DNA from: Hygrophila difformis
Lineage: Eukaryota; Streptophyta; Magnoliopsida; Lamiales; Acanthaceae
Length of the DNA: 64,000 nt
Reading direction: 5' to 3'
Assembly (NCBI GenBank): GCA_030278955.1
Contig: JAOANR010000004.1
Span: 51,525,459-51,589,458 of the forward strand
A model generated the notes under the pieces. That model worked only from the letters and a program-made list of their open reading frames with translations, was not told where the DNA came from and ran no database searches. The translations under genes were made by a program, and so were the position numbers. Positions 23,701-32,369 of the stretch are shown here, one piece after another; position 1 is the first letter of the stretch; each line of letters opens with the position of its first letter.

Positions 23701-24260
23701 TTGAACCACTACCCATAGATGCTCCACGACATCTCAAGCCATTGTACGTCCAAGCCCACATCAACGGGAGAAGGTTCAACAGGGTGTTCGTGGACAATGG
23801 GGCGGTTTACAACATCATACCACTTACCACGCTCAAGAAGATCGGGAAGACCAAAGAGGACCTAGTGGAAGCTGATTTAGAGTTGGCAGGGTTCAATGGG
23901 CACACTACCAAACCATTGGGCATGCTGACTGCACAAATTGGCGTCGGGCCCAAGGTCGTATCAACTGTTCTGTTCGTAGTGGATACCCCCACCACGTATT
24001 CGGCACTACTTGGTCGTGACTGGATTCATACTGCTAAGTGCGTCCCCTCCACCCTACACCAAAAACTCTTGATCTGGGAGGGCTCAGAAGTGATCACCGT
24101 CAATGCTCATCAAAATCCATTTCAGGGATACATCGGCAACAGCACAAGCGATGCCGTACTCTATGAATCTGCTATACCACCAATTAGCATGAGTGGTATC
24201 GTCAGTGCATGCCCCATGCCTAACTGCAAGTTAACAAGGCAGGGGTATGTTTTCTATTAG
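20733..24260 (+). CDS. Tat gag-protease polyprotein, 1,175 aa
   Basis: The first ATG in the open frame is 20733 (MSTPRTSTST); the frame is open slightly upstream without another ATG. A long Pro/Gly-rich N-terminus is followed by the capsid-like retrotransposon gag domain (about residues 269-425, with FATFSGEDD, TAFSWFANLPP and TWEDMEGAFHTRF). A CKMHNSFTHTTAQCHHF zinc-knuckle-like motif follows near residue 548, then an acidic linker and an aspartic protease (about 990-1130). The protease active site reads VDNGAVYNIIP, with N where most retropepsins have T or S. I recall DNG-type sites from relatives in this lineage. The distal part has LLGRDWIH. The protein would form the particle and process itself and the pol product. 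It ends in TAG, 62 bp before the pol ATG and in another frame. Confidence 0.9.
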   Translation: MSTPRTSTSTTTGGIPPPPVPPTTGHNTASVNVVPMDLIPNLMNQFTELLDNRLAAMRNELSAQASPQGFFAQGPSAANMGNFPPRTTNGLPLGQGQMVTPLPVLPTFGMGEVQSQNYDRPEASNNRGKRPTATYPNNIPLGGQHAFVPTSVENYLADTSPIRPMGELGGNQEPWRPLMANPSGPNNHYAPPMVHTHQNLGMPVDGYNPNPNIPAPPQGPPIDPDILADMLRDQFGLNVRPTGRMAYQKPYPEAITRDHPLPRGFRVPDFATFSGEDDSSTIEHIGRFAAQLGENARNPYYKMQLFSLSLTKTAFSWFANLPPGHFRTWEDMEGAFHTRFFNPVPTVSVTDIVDAKQLPKETVIAFIERVRRLKSRCSTALDDSEMTKIVVRNMAPTYRKQLTAHDIPDLSSLASKAVRLETLFKDEESANHPRKYNRPISNIEVLEYSDMEIDDEMSGVEIAGVEVAEQAVAELVKGKPFPCPKLQPNVTKAISEAKAPQKNGTSEEPMFDVSKADEIFDVLLKEGQLRLPRGQRLATAEEIKGRSYCKMHNSFTHTTAQCHHFKLEINKALRTGRLKFFQMGVDEEPFPPITTAMVQAGPSEAARPEQGPPGTKQARPQQGESHTHPSGYTRRFPPLNNVVGRNPSGDERNVRQYHGPSRWHDRGRSDERGRGRYGWSHRYTRSRTPPTLQPHRGPIAQTWTYPDGTYEVQIINGAMVWKKPTRRPPMAYDNTWINNAPPPPVDVDPRFPGMTRTQIRRAKRQYAATHRGSSSSTISAPILPTKTPLSMWGLNGPCRKERDADGKEIAVNHGKSTLLDNSDKAGVQAEPQTADATASNPSDELKEGAWVTEGIQCAYCQKVNKVPYDLEDDLAQTQFGDFTPEELDALMVDEGQTGNTVTQEDHESPKKQKCDESAPNASMQENEASKDDTVVAMTINMAHVNVPELEVEQDNASVKSLEEPVWAYIHAAYDDEEPEVTCEDVPPIIFEPLPIDAPRHLKPLYVQAHINGRRFNRVFVDNGAVYNIIPLTTLKKIGKTKEDLVEADLELAGFNGHTTKPLGMLTAQIGVGPKVVSTVLFVVDTPTTYSALLGRDWIHTAKCVPSTLHQKLLIWEGSEVITVNAHQNPFQGYIGNSTSDAVLYESAIPPISMSGIVSACPMPNCKLTRQGYVFY

Positions 24261-24330
24261 TTAGTGTGATCTGTAAGTGGCTCGATAGCCAAAAATATTA
24301 ATTTCTGCGAAAATAATTGTATATGTCGAG
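24245..24330 (+). other. Candidate intron joining gag-protease to pol
   Basis: A strong donor (GTATGT at 24245) lies just before the gag stop, and an AG at 24329-24330 follows an AT-rich stretch with TATTAAT as a possible branch site. Removing these 86 bases takes out the stop codon and joins the gag frame to the pol frame exactly. Ogre elements of the same clade are known to splice an intron between protease and RT. This is a prediction; a separate start or frameshifting is also possible. Confidence 0.4.
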
Positions 24331-27300
24331 TCTGATTAATGAAGTTATTATTTCCGATTCATTGCCAGTTATTTCTATAAATTCATGCCAAGAAGGGACT
24401 GAACCTAAAAACTATGTGTATGAATGGCCAGAGTTATTAGAGAAACCTGAGCCAACAGTGTATGCGCAGGACCCATTGGTTGAGTTTAATATTGGCAATG
24501 AGGAGAAACAACGACCAATAATGGTCAGTGGTTTATTGACAAGAGACCAACAAGATGAATTGGCACAATTAGTGGCAAAACATCAGGATTGCCTTGCTTG
24601 GGATTATACTGATATGCCAGGGCTGGATAGGAAACTAATAGAACATCGTCTCCCTATTAAGCCCAATTATCGACCGGTAAAACAAGCTCCTAGACGTTTT
24701 AACCCCGAATTGATGCCTAAGATTACTGAAGAAATTAAAAAGTTGTTGGATGCCAAATTCATCCGGCCTTGTAGATATGCCGAGTGGCTGTCTAATATCG
24801 TCCCTGTTACCAAGAAGAATGGTAAAATGAGAGTCTGTATAGACTTTAGGGACTTGAACTTGGCCACACCCAAGGACGAGTATACCATGCCCGTTGCTGA
24901 CATGTTGATTGATGCAGCAGCTGGCCATAAAATCCTATCCTTAATGGACGGCTATGCTGGATATAATCAGATTAACCTGGCTGAAGAGGACATTGCCAAG
25001 ACAGCATTCAGATGTCCTGGAGCTATAGGAATATATGAGTGGGTGGTAATGCCTTTCGGTTTGAAAAATGCCGGAGCAACCTACCAAAGGGCAATGAACA
25101 CCATATTCCATGATTTAATTGGCAAAACTTTGGAAGTATATATTGATGATGTAATAATCAAATCATCAGAGTTTAGCCAACATCTAGTAGACCTAGAGGA
25201 AGCATTTGTCAGAATGAGGAAATATAACCTTAAAATGAACCCTACGAAATGTGCCTTTGGGGTGTCGGCTGGCAATTTCTTGGGTTTTCTCATTCATCAA
25301 CGAGGGATAGAGGTTGATGCAAATAAAGCTAAGGCTATCATCAACATTCCTCCACCCCGAACAATTAAAGAAGTACAGAGCTTATTGGGAAAGGTTAATT
25401 ACCTTAGAAGGTTCATAGCCAACGCTGCTGGTAAAATGAAACCTCTAACAAAATTGCTTAAAGGAAAAACAGGACCTAACATTGAATGGGGTCCTGAGCA
25501 AGATGAAGCCCTAGAAGTGATCAAGACATCACTCATCAACCCTCCTGTTCTTGTACCGCCTAGGCCAGACAAAAGACTAAAACTTTATTTGGCTTCATCT
25601 GATGTAGCCATTGGCTGTTTATTGGCACAAGATTGGGATGATGGAAAAGAAAGGGCCATATATTATCTGAGCAAAACATTAGCAGGGCCCGAGTTGAATT
25701 ATCATTTTGTGGAGAAACTATGTTTCTCCTTGGTGTATGCTTGCACAAAACTCGAACACTATATCCTGCCTAGGGACACTGACGTAGTGACTAAGCACAA
25801 CATTATTAAATTTTTACTTAAGAGACCTCGAATGAAAGGTCGATTATTGGATTGGGCGGTGAAATTAACCCCATTTTCCTTAAATCACGTTCCTATCACA
25901 GCCATAAAGGGACAAGTGGTGGCAGAATTCTTGGCCGACCATTCCGTCGACCTCAATGAGGAATGGGATTTGGAAATTGAATGTGTAGGCACAGCACCAT
26001 GGGTCTTATACTTCGATGGCTCTGCAACTAATACTCGAGCAGGGGCTGGAGTTAGTATTTATGGTCCCAATCGACAAAAGATTAAAGTTTATATAGAATT
26101 GGGACCAATGACTAATAATTCAGCAGAATACGAAGCCCTTATTTTAGGGTTGGAAACATTGATTATGAGGAAGGCCCAAGCCGTGATTATTAAGGGAGAT
26201 TCGCAATTAGTTATCAACCAAGTGCTCGGGGCCTATGGTTGTAAGAATTCCACCCTGATGGGATATCAAAACCGGGTTCATGACTTACTAGCTAAAATAG
26301 CAGACGTTACGTTCGAACAAATCTCACGTGACGAAAATGAAGAAGCCAATCGCTTGGCCCAGCTCGCCTCAAAGTATCGCCCTAGAGGGGAGATCAATGA
26401 ACTAACAACCCCCATGCTTAGGGGTGAGGAGCCCCACGAAGGGAATGGGACATCTCGCGTAGAGGGGAGCCTAAGGGAGGTAGATAGCCCCATACCTGAT
26501 GAGTTAGGTAGTATGGCACCCGGGGGGGCAACCCTCATTCCACCACCAAATAACGATACTGTGGCACCCGGGGGGGCAACTCTACTTCCTCCACTAAGCA
26601 ATGACACTATGGCACTGCCGCCATCTGACTGGAGATTAGAGATTATTGCTTATTTTAAAAATCCTCAGACTGACGATAAGAAACTTAAGGCCAAGGCTTT
26701 AAGGTTTATCCTTATTGGGGAAGATCTATATAAGCGAACAGTTGAAGATGTTCTCTTGTTATGTTTAGGGCCAACAGAAGCAAAGAAAGTTATGGCAGAG
26801 GTCCACGAGGGCATTTGCGGGGCTCATAGGGCAGGACTGAACATGCGATGGACTATCCATAGGTATGGATACTATTGGCCCACCATATACGAGGATTGTA
26901 TTAAATACGCCCAAGGATGTGAGGCATGCCAAAGGCATGCCAACCTCAGACACGTCCCTGTGTGTGACTTGAATTATATGATCAAGCCATGGCCCTTTAA
27001 ATCTTGGGCCATGGACGTCATAGGGATGATCCATCCGCCCTCAAGCAAAGGGCATAAGTTCATTATCGTAGCGGCAGATTATTTTACTAAGTGGGTGGAG
27101 GCTATTCCTTTGAAATCAGTAGCTCAGAAGGATGTTATTGATTTCATCGACTCACATATTATTCATCGGTATGGGATACCTCACACTATCACCACAGATA
27201 GGGGGACAGTGTTTGTTGGGGAGCAATTCACTGATTACTTAGCTTCATTTAAGATCAAGCTTTACCACTCATCCCCCTACTATCCTCAAGCAAATGGCCA

Positions 27301-27889
27301 GGCTGAATCGGCCAATAAAATTTTAATTAGTATTATCAAGAAAATGATTGAGGACAAGCCTAGGAAATGGCATGAGAATTTGTCCACGGCGTTATGGGCC
27401 TGTCGAAATACCAAAAGTACTGCCACAGGATTCACTCCATATAGGCTAACTTATGGCCAAGATGCAGTGCTGCCCATGGAAATCACGGTGCCCAATAGTC
27501 GTACAATGAATGTGGGGACAATTCCGAGTGATGTCCATGAGACTATGCTTATGAGGGAATTAGAACAAACTAGCTCTGACCGATTAAAGGCAATTGATAA
27601 TATGGAAAGAGAAGCCCAACGAAGGGCTCGGTATTACAATAAGTGGGTTAGAGCCAATCCGTTTCATGTTGGTGATTTAGTTTGGAAAACTGTTTTGCCA
27701 TTACAAAAGAAAAATGACGAACTGGGGAAATGGTCTCCCAATTGGGAAGGACCTTACATCATCCAAACTGATCTTGGAAATGGAGCATTTGCACTTATTA
27801 ACAAGGATGGAAAACAAAAGCATGAGAGCATAAATGCTCGTTATTTGAAAAAATATTTCCCATCGTATTGGGAAGTGAATACAGAATGA
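24323..27889 (+). CDS. Tat pol: RT, RNase H, second (archaeal-type) RNase H, integrase; 1,188 aa
   Basis: The count starts at ATG 24323. Reverse transcriptase lies at about residues 140-330, with RVCIDFRDLN near 170 and the catalytic YIDD at 273-276. Gypsy RNase H follows (LYLASSDVAIG near 425). The second RNase H (about 558-690) shows the archaeal-type acidic set: YFDGSA, NNSAEYEAL, KGDSQLVI and RDENEEANRLA. A linker with a duplicated PGGATL(I/L)PP segment leads to integrase. Integrase has an HHCC finger (H...H near 828, CEAC near 867) and catalytic D (AMDVIG), D (TTDRGT) and E (QAESAN), then GPY-like WEGPYIIQ. There is no chromodomain. The frame has no interruption. The stop lies 6 bp from the stop of the convergent antisense ORF. 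Confidence 0.93.
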   Translation: MSSLINEVIISDSLPVISINSCQEGTEPKNYVYEWPELLEKPEPTVYAQDPLVEFNIGNEEKQRPIMVSGLLTRDQQDELAQLVAKHQDCLAWDYTDMPGLDRKLIEHRLPIKPNYRPVKQAPRRFNPELMPKITEEIKKLLDAKFIRPCRYAEWLSNIVPVTKKNGKMRVCIDFRDLNLATPKDEYTMPVADMLIDAAAGHKILSLMDGYAGYNQINLAEEDIAKTAFRCPGAIGIYEWVVMPFGLKNAGATYQRAMNTIFHDLIGKTLEVYIDDVIIKSSEFSQHLVDLEEAFVRMRKYNLKMNPTKCAFGVSAGNFLGFLIHQRGIEVDANKAKAIINIPPPRTIKEVQSLLGKVNYLRRFIANAAGKMKPLTKLLKGKTGPNIEWGPEQDEALEVIKTSLINPPVLVPPRPDKRLKLYLASSDVAIGCLLAQDWDDGKERAIYYLSKTLAGPELNYHFVEKLCFSLVYACTKLEHYILPRDTDVVTKHNIIKFLLKRPRMKGRLLDWAVKLTPFSLNHVPITAIKGQVVAEFLADHSVDLNEEWDLEIECVGTAPWVLYFDGSATNTRAGAGVSIYGPNRQKIKVYIELGPMTNNSAEYEALILGLETLIMRKAQAVIIKGDSQLVINQVLGAYGCKNSTLMGYQNRVHDLLAKIADVTFEQISRDENEEANRLAQLASKYRPRGEINELTTPMLRGEEPHEGNGTSRVEGSLREVDSPIPDELGSMAPGGATLIPPPNNDTVAPGGATLLPPLSNDTMALPPSDWRLEIIAYFKNPQTDDKKLKAKALRFILIGEDLYKRTVEDVLLLCLGPTEAKKVMAEVHEGICGAHRAGLNMRWTIHRYGYYWPTIYEDCIKYAQGCEACQRHANLRHVPVCDLNYMIKPWPFKSWAMDVIGMIHPPSSKGHKFIIVAADYFTKWVEAIPLKSVAQKDVIDFIDSHIIHRYGIPHTITTDRGTVFVGEQFTDYLASFKIKLYHSSPYYPQANGQAESANKILISIIKKMIEDKPRKWHENLSTALWACRNTKSTATGFTPYRLTYGQDAVLPMEITVPNSRTMNVGTIPSDVHETMLMRELEQTSSDRLKAIDNMEREAQRRARYYNKWVRANPFHVGDLVWKTVLPLQKKNDELGKWSPNWEGPYIIQTDLGNGAFALINKDGKQKHESINARYLKKYFPSYWEVNTE

Positions 27890-27895
27890 AGGCGA

Positions 27896-28405
27896 TCAAT
27901 GGAACCGACGAACAACCCTGGGAGTAGGATGTTCGTCGGTCAGAGCCTGAAGCTGCGGGAGCAAGTCCTCCCAGTTTGTCTGGAATTCTTTAACCTCGCT
28001 CTGGTATGTACGACGTTGTTGGGTGAGATCCTCGAGCACTTCACTGAGGGTGTTTTGAAAGTCCAAGAAAGGTCGAAGAAGAACGCCCAAATCATCGTGC
28101 TCATCAAGATAGCCTATGATGTCCTCTAATTGACGTTTCTGTCGTTGGAGCAGATGCTCAGCTTCGTGGAATTTGTTGACGTCCTCCACTGCCCGAGTAT
28201 AGTCTAGCTGAAGCCGTTCCAAGTAGTCCAGGCATCGATCCAGAGTTCGCTTCCCTCGGATGGAAAATGACAAACTGGTAACCATATCAGAAAGAAGGTT
28301 TTCTAGGTCATCTGCATTATCTCCATCAGGGTGATTGCCCACAAGGAATGGTTGGAGTTGCCCCAACCAATTATCAGGGGTAACTGTTTGTGGCATCGTA
28401 GACAT
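27896..28405 (-). CDS. Antisense ORF A of the Tat element, 169 aa, function unknown
   Basis: The ATG is at 28405 and the stop at 27896, running tail to tail with pol. The product is acidic and mostly helical, with no signal peptide or membrane segment. It is a paralogue of antisense ORF B: about half of a 60-residue N-terminal stretch is identical (shared NW, LQP, HP.GD, LE.LL, GKRTL.R, DY), and the C-terminal FQTNWEDLLPQL matches YQTIWEKLLRRL. Antisense extra ORFs downstream of pol are known from some Tat-lineage elements (Grande and Retand types). I do not recognise a fold or activity. Conservation of length and frame in two diverged copies argues that it is a real protein. Confidence 0.75.
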   Translation of the reverse strand: MSTMPQTVTPDNWLGQLQPFLVGNHPDGDNADDLENLLSDMVTSLSFSIRGKRTLDRCLDYLERLQLDYTRAVEDVNKFHEAEHLLQRQKRQLEDIIGYLDEHDDLGVLLRPFLDFQNTLSEVLEDLTQQRRTYQSEVKEFQTNWEDLLPQLQALTDEHPTPRVVRRFH

Positions 28406-28481
28406 GACCGTAAAAGTAGTGGCGAAGTATTGAGTGTGGGAGATGTTGAAGTGGAACGATACCGCTAGAGGAAATAAGTCG

Positions 28482-28490
28482 CCTTTTATT
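28482..28490 (-). promoter_or_regulatory. Possible TATA-like box for antisense ORF A
   Basis: The minus strand reads CCAATAAAAGGC about 77 bp upstream of the ATG. It is weaker than the box before ORF B. Confidence 0.3.
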
Positions 28491-28825
28491 GGGAAGATAT
28501 AACAAGAAGTGCCGAAATTCCTTCAAAACCTAACTATCTGGCCGACTAAAATATGGTCAAGCGTGAAGTTAGGAACGAAATATTAGTTTGCAAATGGAAG
28601 TGTATGTGGCTTATGAAATTGTAAATTTGATTGAGCCAAGATTTGTTTTATTAATAAAATTGTTTATTTCTGTGTGAAGAATTCTTCAAAGCTAAAAATA
28701 GCTACATACATGTTCCTTAAATGGAACATCATAATAAATAATAAATCAAAACGAATACGGAGCATTATTGCCAAAAGCCGAGTTACGGCTGCTGAAAGAA
28801 AAAACAAAAAATCATAAAAAAGGGC

Positions 28826-29335
28826 CTAATGATGTGACCCAGGTCCCATCTTCATTGTTGGCTCCTCCTCAAGTAAGTCGTCCAGTCGGCGCAGCAATTT
28901 TTCCCAAATAGTCTGATATTCTAGCTTGTTCGCCTCGCCTTTTTCTATGGAAGTGGTGATCTTCTTGAGGTCTTTTTCAATTGATGAGGCTAGAAGAGTA
29001 ACATAAGGGTCAAGGTCGAGACCCAATTCATTATCCTTCCAATCAATGATCTGAACAAAACGATTCAGAGCAGCAGCAGATTTCTTCAACTCTTCCTCGG
29101 CCTCTCTATAATGGGCCACTGCCGCTTCAAGGAATGGATAATCCTCGCACACCCTAGTTAAGAAATCGATTGCTCTTTCCAGGGTTCTCTTCCCTTTCAA
29201 TGAAAACTTCAAGGTAACATCAATGTCCATGAGTAGGACTTCCAGACGCCGCGCATCGTCACCTTGAGGATGTAGGTTCACTAGAAGGGGCTGCAGAACT
29301 TCTTCCCAGTTTTCAATTCTAATTCTGCCTGACAT
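28826..29335 (-). CDS. Antisense ORF B of the Tat element, 169 aa, paralogue of ORF A
   Basis: The ATG is at 29335 and the stop at 28826, 420 bp beyond the start of ORF A. It has exactly the same length as ORF A (169 codons) and aligns over its whole length, best at residues 8-67 and again near the C-terminus. The protein is charged and helical, with a run of Glu/Lys heptads in the middle (REAEEELKKSAAALNRF) that could form a coiled coil. It ends in a Gly/His tail (GPGSHH). A good TATA box precedes it. No known domain is recognised. Its place between pol and the 3' LTR on the opposite strand is that of the antisense ORFs described in the Tat lineage. Confidence 0.75.
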   Translation of the reverse strand: MSGRIRIENWEEVLQPLLVNLHPQGDDARRLEVLLMDIDVTLKFSLKGKRTLERAIDFLTRVCEDYPFLEAAVAHYREAEEELKKSAAALNRFVQIIDWKDNELGLDLDPYVTLLASSIEKDLKKITTSIEKGEANKLEYQTIWEKLLRRLDDLLEEEPTMKMGPGSHH

Positions 29336-29395
29336 GATGAAATGGAAGAGTAGAGAGATGCTTGAAAGTGTTTGAAGTCATGCCTTCTGTTGAGA

Positions 29396-29406
29396 CCTTA
29401 TATAGG
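29396..29406 (-). promoter_or_regulatory. TATA box for antisense ORF B
   Basis: The minus strand reads CCTATATAAGG 61 bp upstream of the ATG, followed by a CT-rich leader with CATCTCTCTACTCTTCC. Spacing and sequence are typical of a plant Pol II core promoter. Confidence 0.55.
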
Positions 29407-29723
29407 GTGGAGAGAGTGAGTTCGTTAGAATTTGTTTAACGAATATGGGGTTTATGGTTGGAACCATAAGAGAAGTATCTGGCCATGTGGTTTGCCAAAA
29501 ATTTGACAAATAAAATAAATCTCTTGTGCGCCTGATGAGAAGAAAGGGGCGGCCAACAAGAAAAAAGATGCAGAAATCTGGCAAAAGCAAAAAATTGGGG
29601 ATTTTATAGAACAATAAGATTTCCTGGGCCAGAGCCTGCTAGGGCTTAAATATTTTTATTCAATATTTAGATATGCCTGAATATTTGATTCAAACATTTA
29701 AAATTTATTTAAATGCTTGAATC

Positions 29724-29736
29724 AGGGGGGGCAAAT
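29724..29736 (+). other. Polypurine tract of the Tat element
   Basis: AGGGGGGGCAAAT stands immediately before the 3' LTR, at the place and with the form expected for plus-strand priming. Confidence 0.8.
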
Positions 29737-32283
29737 TGTTATCACAAAAAATATTATATCCGGAAAAATTGGGATTTAAGTAATTTAATATGGGCAATTT
29801 AGTTGGCCTGAAAAATTAAATTACTTGATTAATTGAATAAAAACATTTTAATGGCAAATAAAAAATATATATATATAATAAATATATAGGTTACTTGGCA
29901 AGGCAACACAATTATCCTACAGTCATCTCGGGTCGCCCGGACACCCAGAGGTATAGACTGGGGATAAGCTACATGCCAGGACCCCATGGGGAGATCTCTG
30001 GTCGACCAAGAAGGGTGTCTTGGTCGATCACAAGATATTCCATGGAGATGGGAACTCCTCTTCGTTGTTTAAGTGCTCTGAATGGGCCTAGAATGGCTAA
30101 AAAGGGGTTATACGACCCGCCGGAAGCCTGGACAGGGAGAGGAACATGCCCACACCCGATGGAAGGGTCCATGGTCGACCAAGGGGATGTAGTGGTCGAC
30201 CAAGAGGAGTCCCATGGGAAAAGTCCTCCTTTTTTAGTGTCTAAGTGCTCCGAATGGGCCCGGGATGGCCAGAAAGGGGTTATACGACCTACCGGAAGCC
30301 TGGACAGGGGGAGGAACATGTCCAAACCCCATGGGAGGGTCCATGGTCGACCAAAGGGCTGTAGTGGTCGACCAAGAGGAGTCCCATGGGAAAAGTCCTC
30401 CTTTTTAGTGTCTAAGTTCTCCGAATGGGCCCGGGATGGCCAGAAAGGGGTTATACGACCTACCGGAAGCCTGGACAGGGGGAGGAACATGCCCACACCC
30501 CATGGAAGGGTCCATGGTCGACCAAGGGGCTGTAGTGGTCGACCAAGAGGAGTCCCATGGGGAAAGGTCCTTCTGTTTAGTGTTTAAGTGCTCCGAATGG
30601 GCCCGGAATGGCCTGAAAGGGGTGATACGACCTACCGGAAGCCTGAACAGGGGGAGGAACATGTCCAAACCCCATGGGAGGGTCCATGGTCGACCAAGGA
30701 GCTGTAGTGGTCGACCAAGAGGAGTCCCATGGGGAAAGGTCCTTCTGTTTAGTGTTTAAGTGCCCCGAATGGGCCCGGAATGGCCTGAAAGGGGTTATAC
30801 AACCTACCGGAAGCCTGGACAGGGGGAGGAACATGACCACACCCCATGGGAGAGTCCAAGGTCGACCAAGGGGCTGTAGTGGTCGACCAAGAGGAGTCCC
30901 ATGGGAAAGGTCCTCCTTTTTAGTGTTTAAGTGCTCCGAATGGGCCCGAGATGGGCCAGAAAGGTGTTATACGACCTACAGGGAGCCTGGACAGGGGGAG
31001 GAACATGCCCACACCCCATGGAAGGGTCCATGGTCGACCAAGGGGATGTAGTGGTCGACCAAGAGGAGTCCCATGGGGAAAGGTCCTCCTTTTTAGTGTT
31101 TAAGTGCTCCGAACGGGTCCGGAATGGCCAGAAAGGGGTTATACGACCTACCGGAAGCCTGAACAGGGGGAGGAACATGACCACACCCCACGGGAGAGTC
31201 CATGGTCGACCAAGGGGCTGTAGTGGTCGACCAAGAGGAGTCCCATGGGAAAGGTCCTCCTTTTTAGTGTTTAAGTGCTCCGAACGGGCCCGGGATGGGC
31301 CAGAAAGGTGTTATACGACCTACAGGAAGCCTGGACAGGGGGAGGAACATGCCCACACCCCATGGAAGGGTCCATGGTCGACCAAGGGGATGTAGTGGTC
31401 GACCAAGAGGAGTCCCATGGGGAAAGGTCCTCCTTTTTAGTGTTTAAGTGCTCCTAATGGGCCCGAGATGGCCAGAAAGGGGTTATACGACCTACCGGAA
31501 GCCTGGACAGGGGGAGGAACATGCCCACACCCCATGGGAGAGTCCATGATCGACCAAGGGGCTGTAGTGGTCGACCAAGAGGAGTCCCATGGGATAGGTC
31601 CTCTTTTTTAGTGTTTAAGTGCTCCGAACGGGCCCGGGATGGCCAGAGAGGTGTTATACGACCTACAGGAAGCCTGAACAGGGGGAGTAACATTCCCACA
31701 CCCCATGGAAGGGTCCATGGGGATGTAGTGGTCGACCAAGGGAATATGACTTGACCATCCCCTTGATATGCCCAAAGGATGCGCAACCGCCCAATATGCA
31801 AGACGGGCTATAACCAACCAAAGGCCAGCTCAGACTTAGTTTCGAGCCTTGGAATGACACAAGACTAATCAAGCCACAAAGGAGACACCAGGCAAGCCAG
31901 AGGGTTGTGGAAGAGAAAGCGAAGGCAAGTCATTGAACGGAGCAGTTATTTCCCACAGATGTGCTAGGGAAGCGGTTACACAAAGCGTCTATAAATACAA
32001 CTTTATTGCAGAAGGAAAAGGAAATCAACACACAACTCAACACTCCACAGGAGTTTTTTATCTTTTTCTTAGTTCGTAGAATTAGTTCATAGCTTTAGTT
32101 TCCGTAGTCTCCTTCGTAGTTGTAATAGCTAGTTCTTGTAATTCGCAGTGGGCAAGAAATCCATTCTTGTTCATTGTTTTTAGTTATTGAAAGACGCAAT
32201 CTTACGGTAGAATTTATTCAGATTCAGCCGTCTTAGCCTGCAAAGGCTTACTATTTATTGTTCGTTGCATCCCAGCGATAACA
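29737..32283 (+). repeat. 3' LTR of the Tat element
   Basis: It has the same length (2,547 bp) and ends as the 5' LTR, offset by 11,662 bp. It includes the 172-bp array (about 30082-31752) and the TATA box. T31118 replaces C19456; I saw no other difference by eye. Confidence 0.95.
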
Positions 32284-32369
32284 GTAGCTAACAATAAAAA
32301 ACGGAGGGAGTATAATAAATAAATTCACTAAAACAATTTGTTGAATACTATTAAAATTTCTCTGTTATA

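Larger units (their letters stand above)
18075..32283 (+). mobile_element. Tat-lineage Ty3/gypsy retrotransposon, 14,209 bp, TSD GTAGC
   Basis: GTAGC is duplicated at 18070-18074 and 32284-32288. Two 2,547-bp LTRs (TGTTATC...GATAACA) enclose a primer-binding region, gag-protease, RT-RNase H-second RNase H-integrase, two antisense ORFs and a polypurine tract. The extra archaeal-type RNase H between the normal RNase H and integrase marks the Tat clade (Tat/Ogre/Retand group). The sense coding regions have no stops other than their ends, so the element may be autonomous. Confidence 0.95.
17837..32310. mobile_element. Stowaway-like MITE, copy 3, split by the Tat retrotransposon
   Basis: The left end CTTCCTCCGTTTTTATTTG at 17837 (after TA) pairs with CAATAAAAAACGGAGGGAG, ending at 32310 (before TA). 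Only 17837-18074 and 32289-32310 belong to the MITE, about 260 bp. Its body has the family's core in reverse (ACTACATGATGAGACGAATATAACAAGATC). The Tat element cut it near its right end. Confidence 0.85.
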
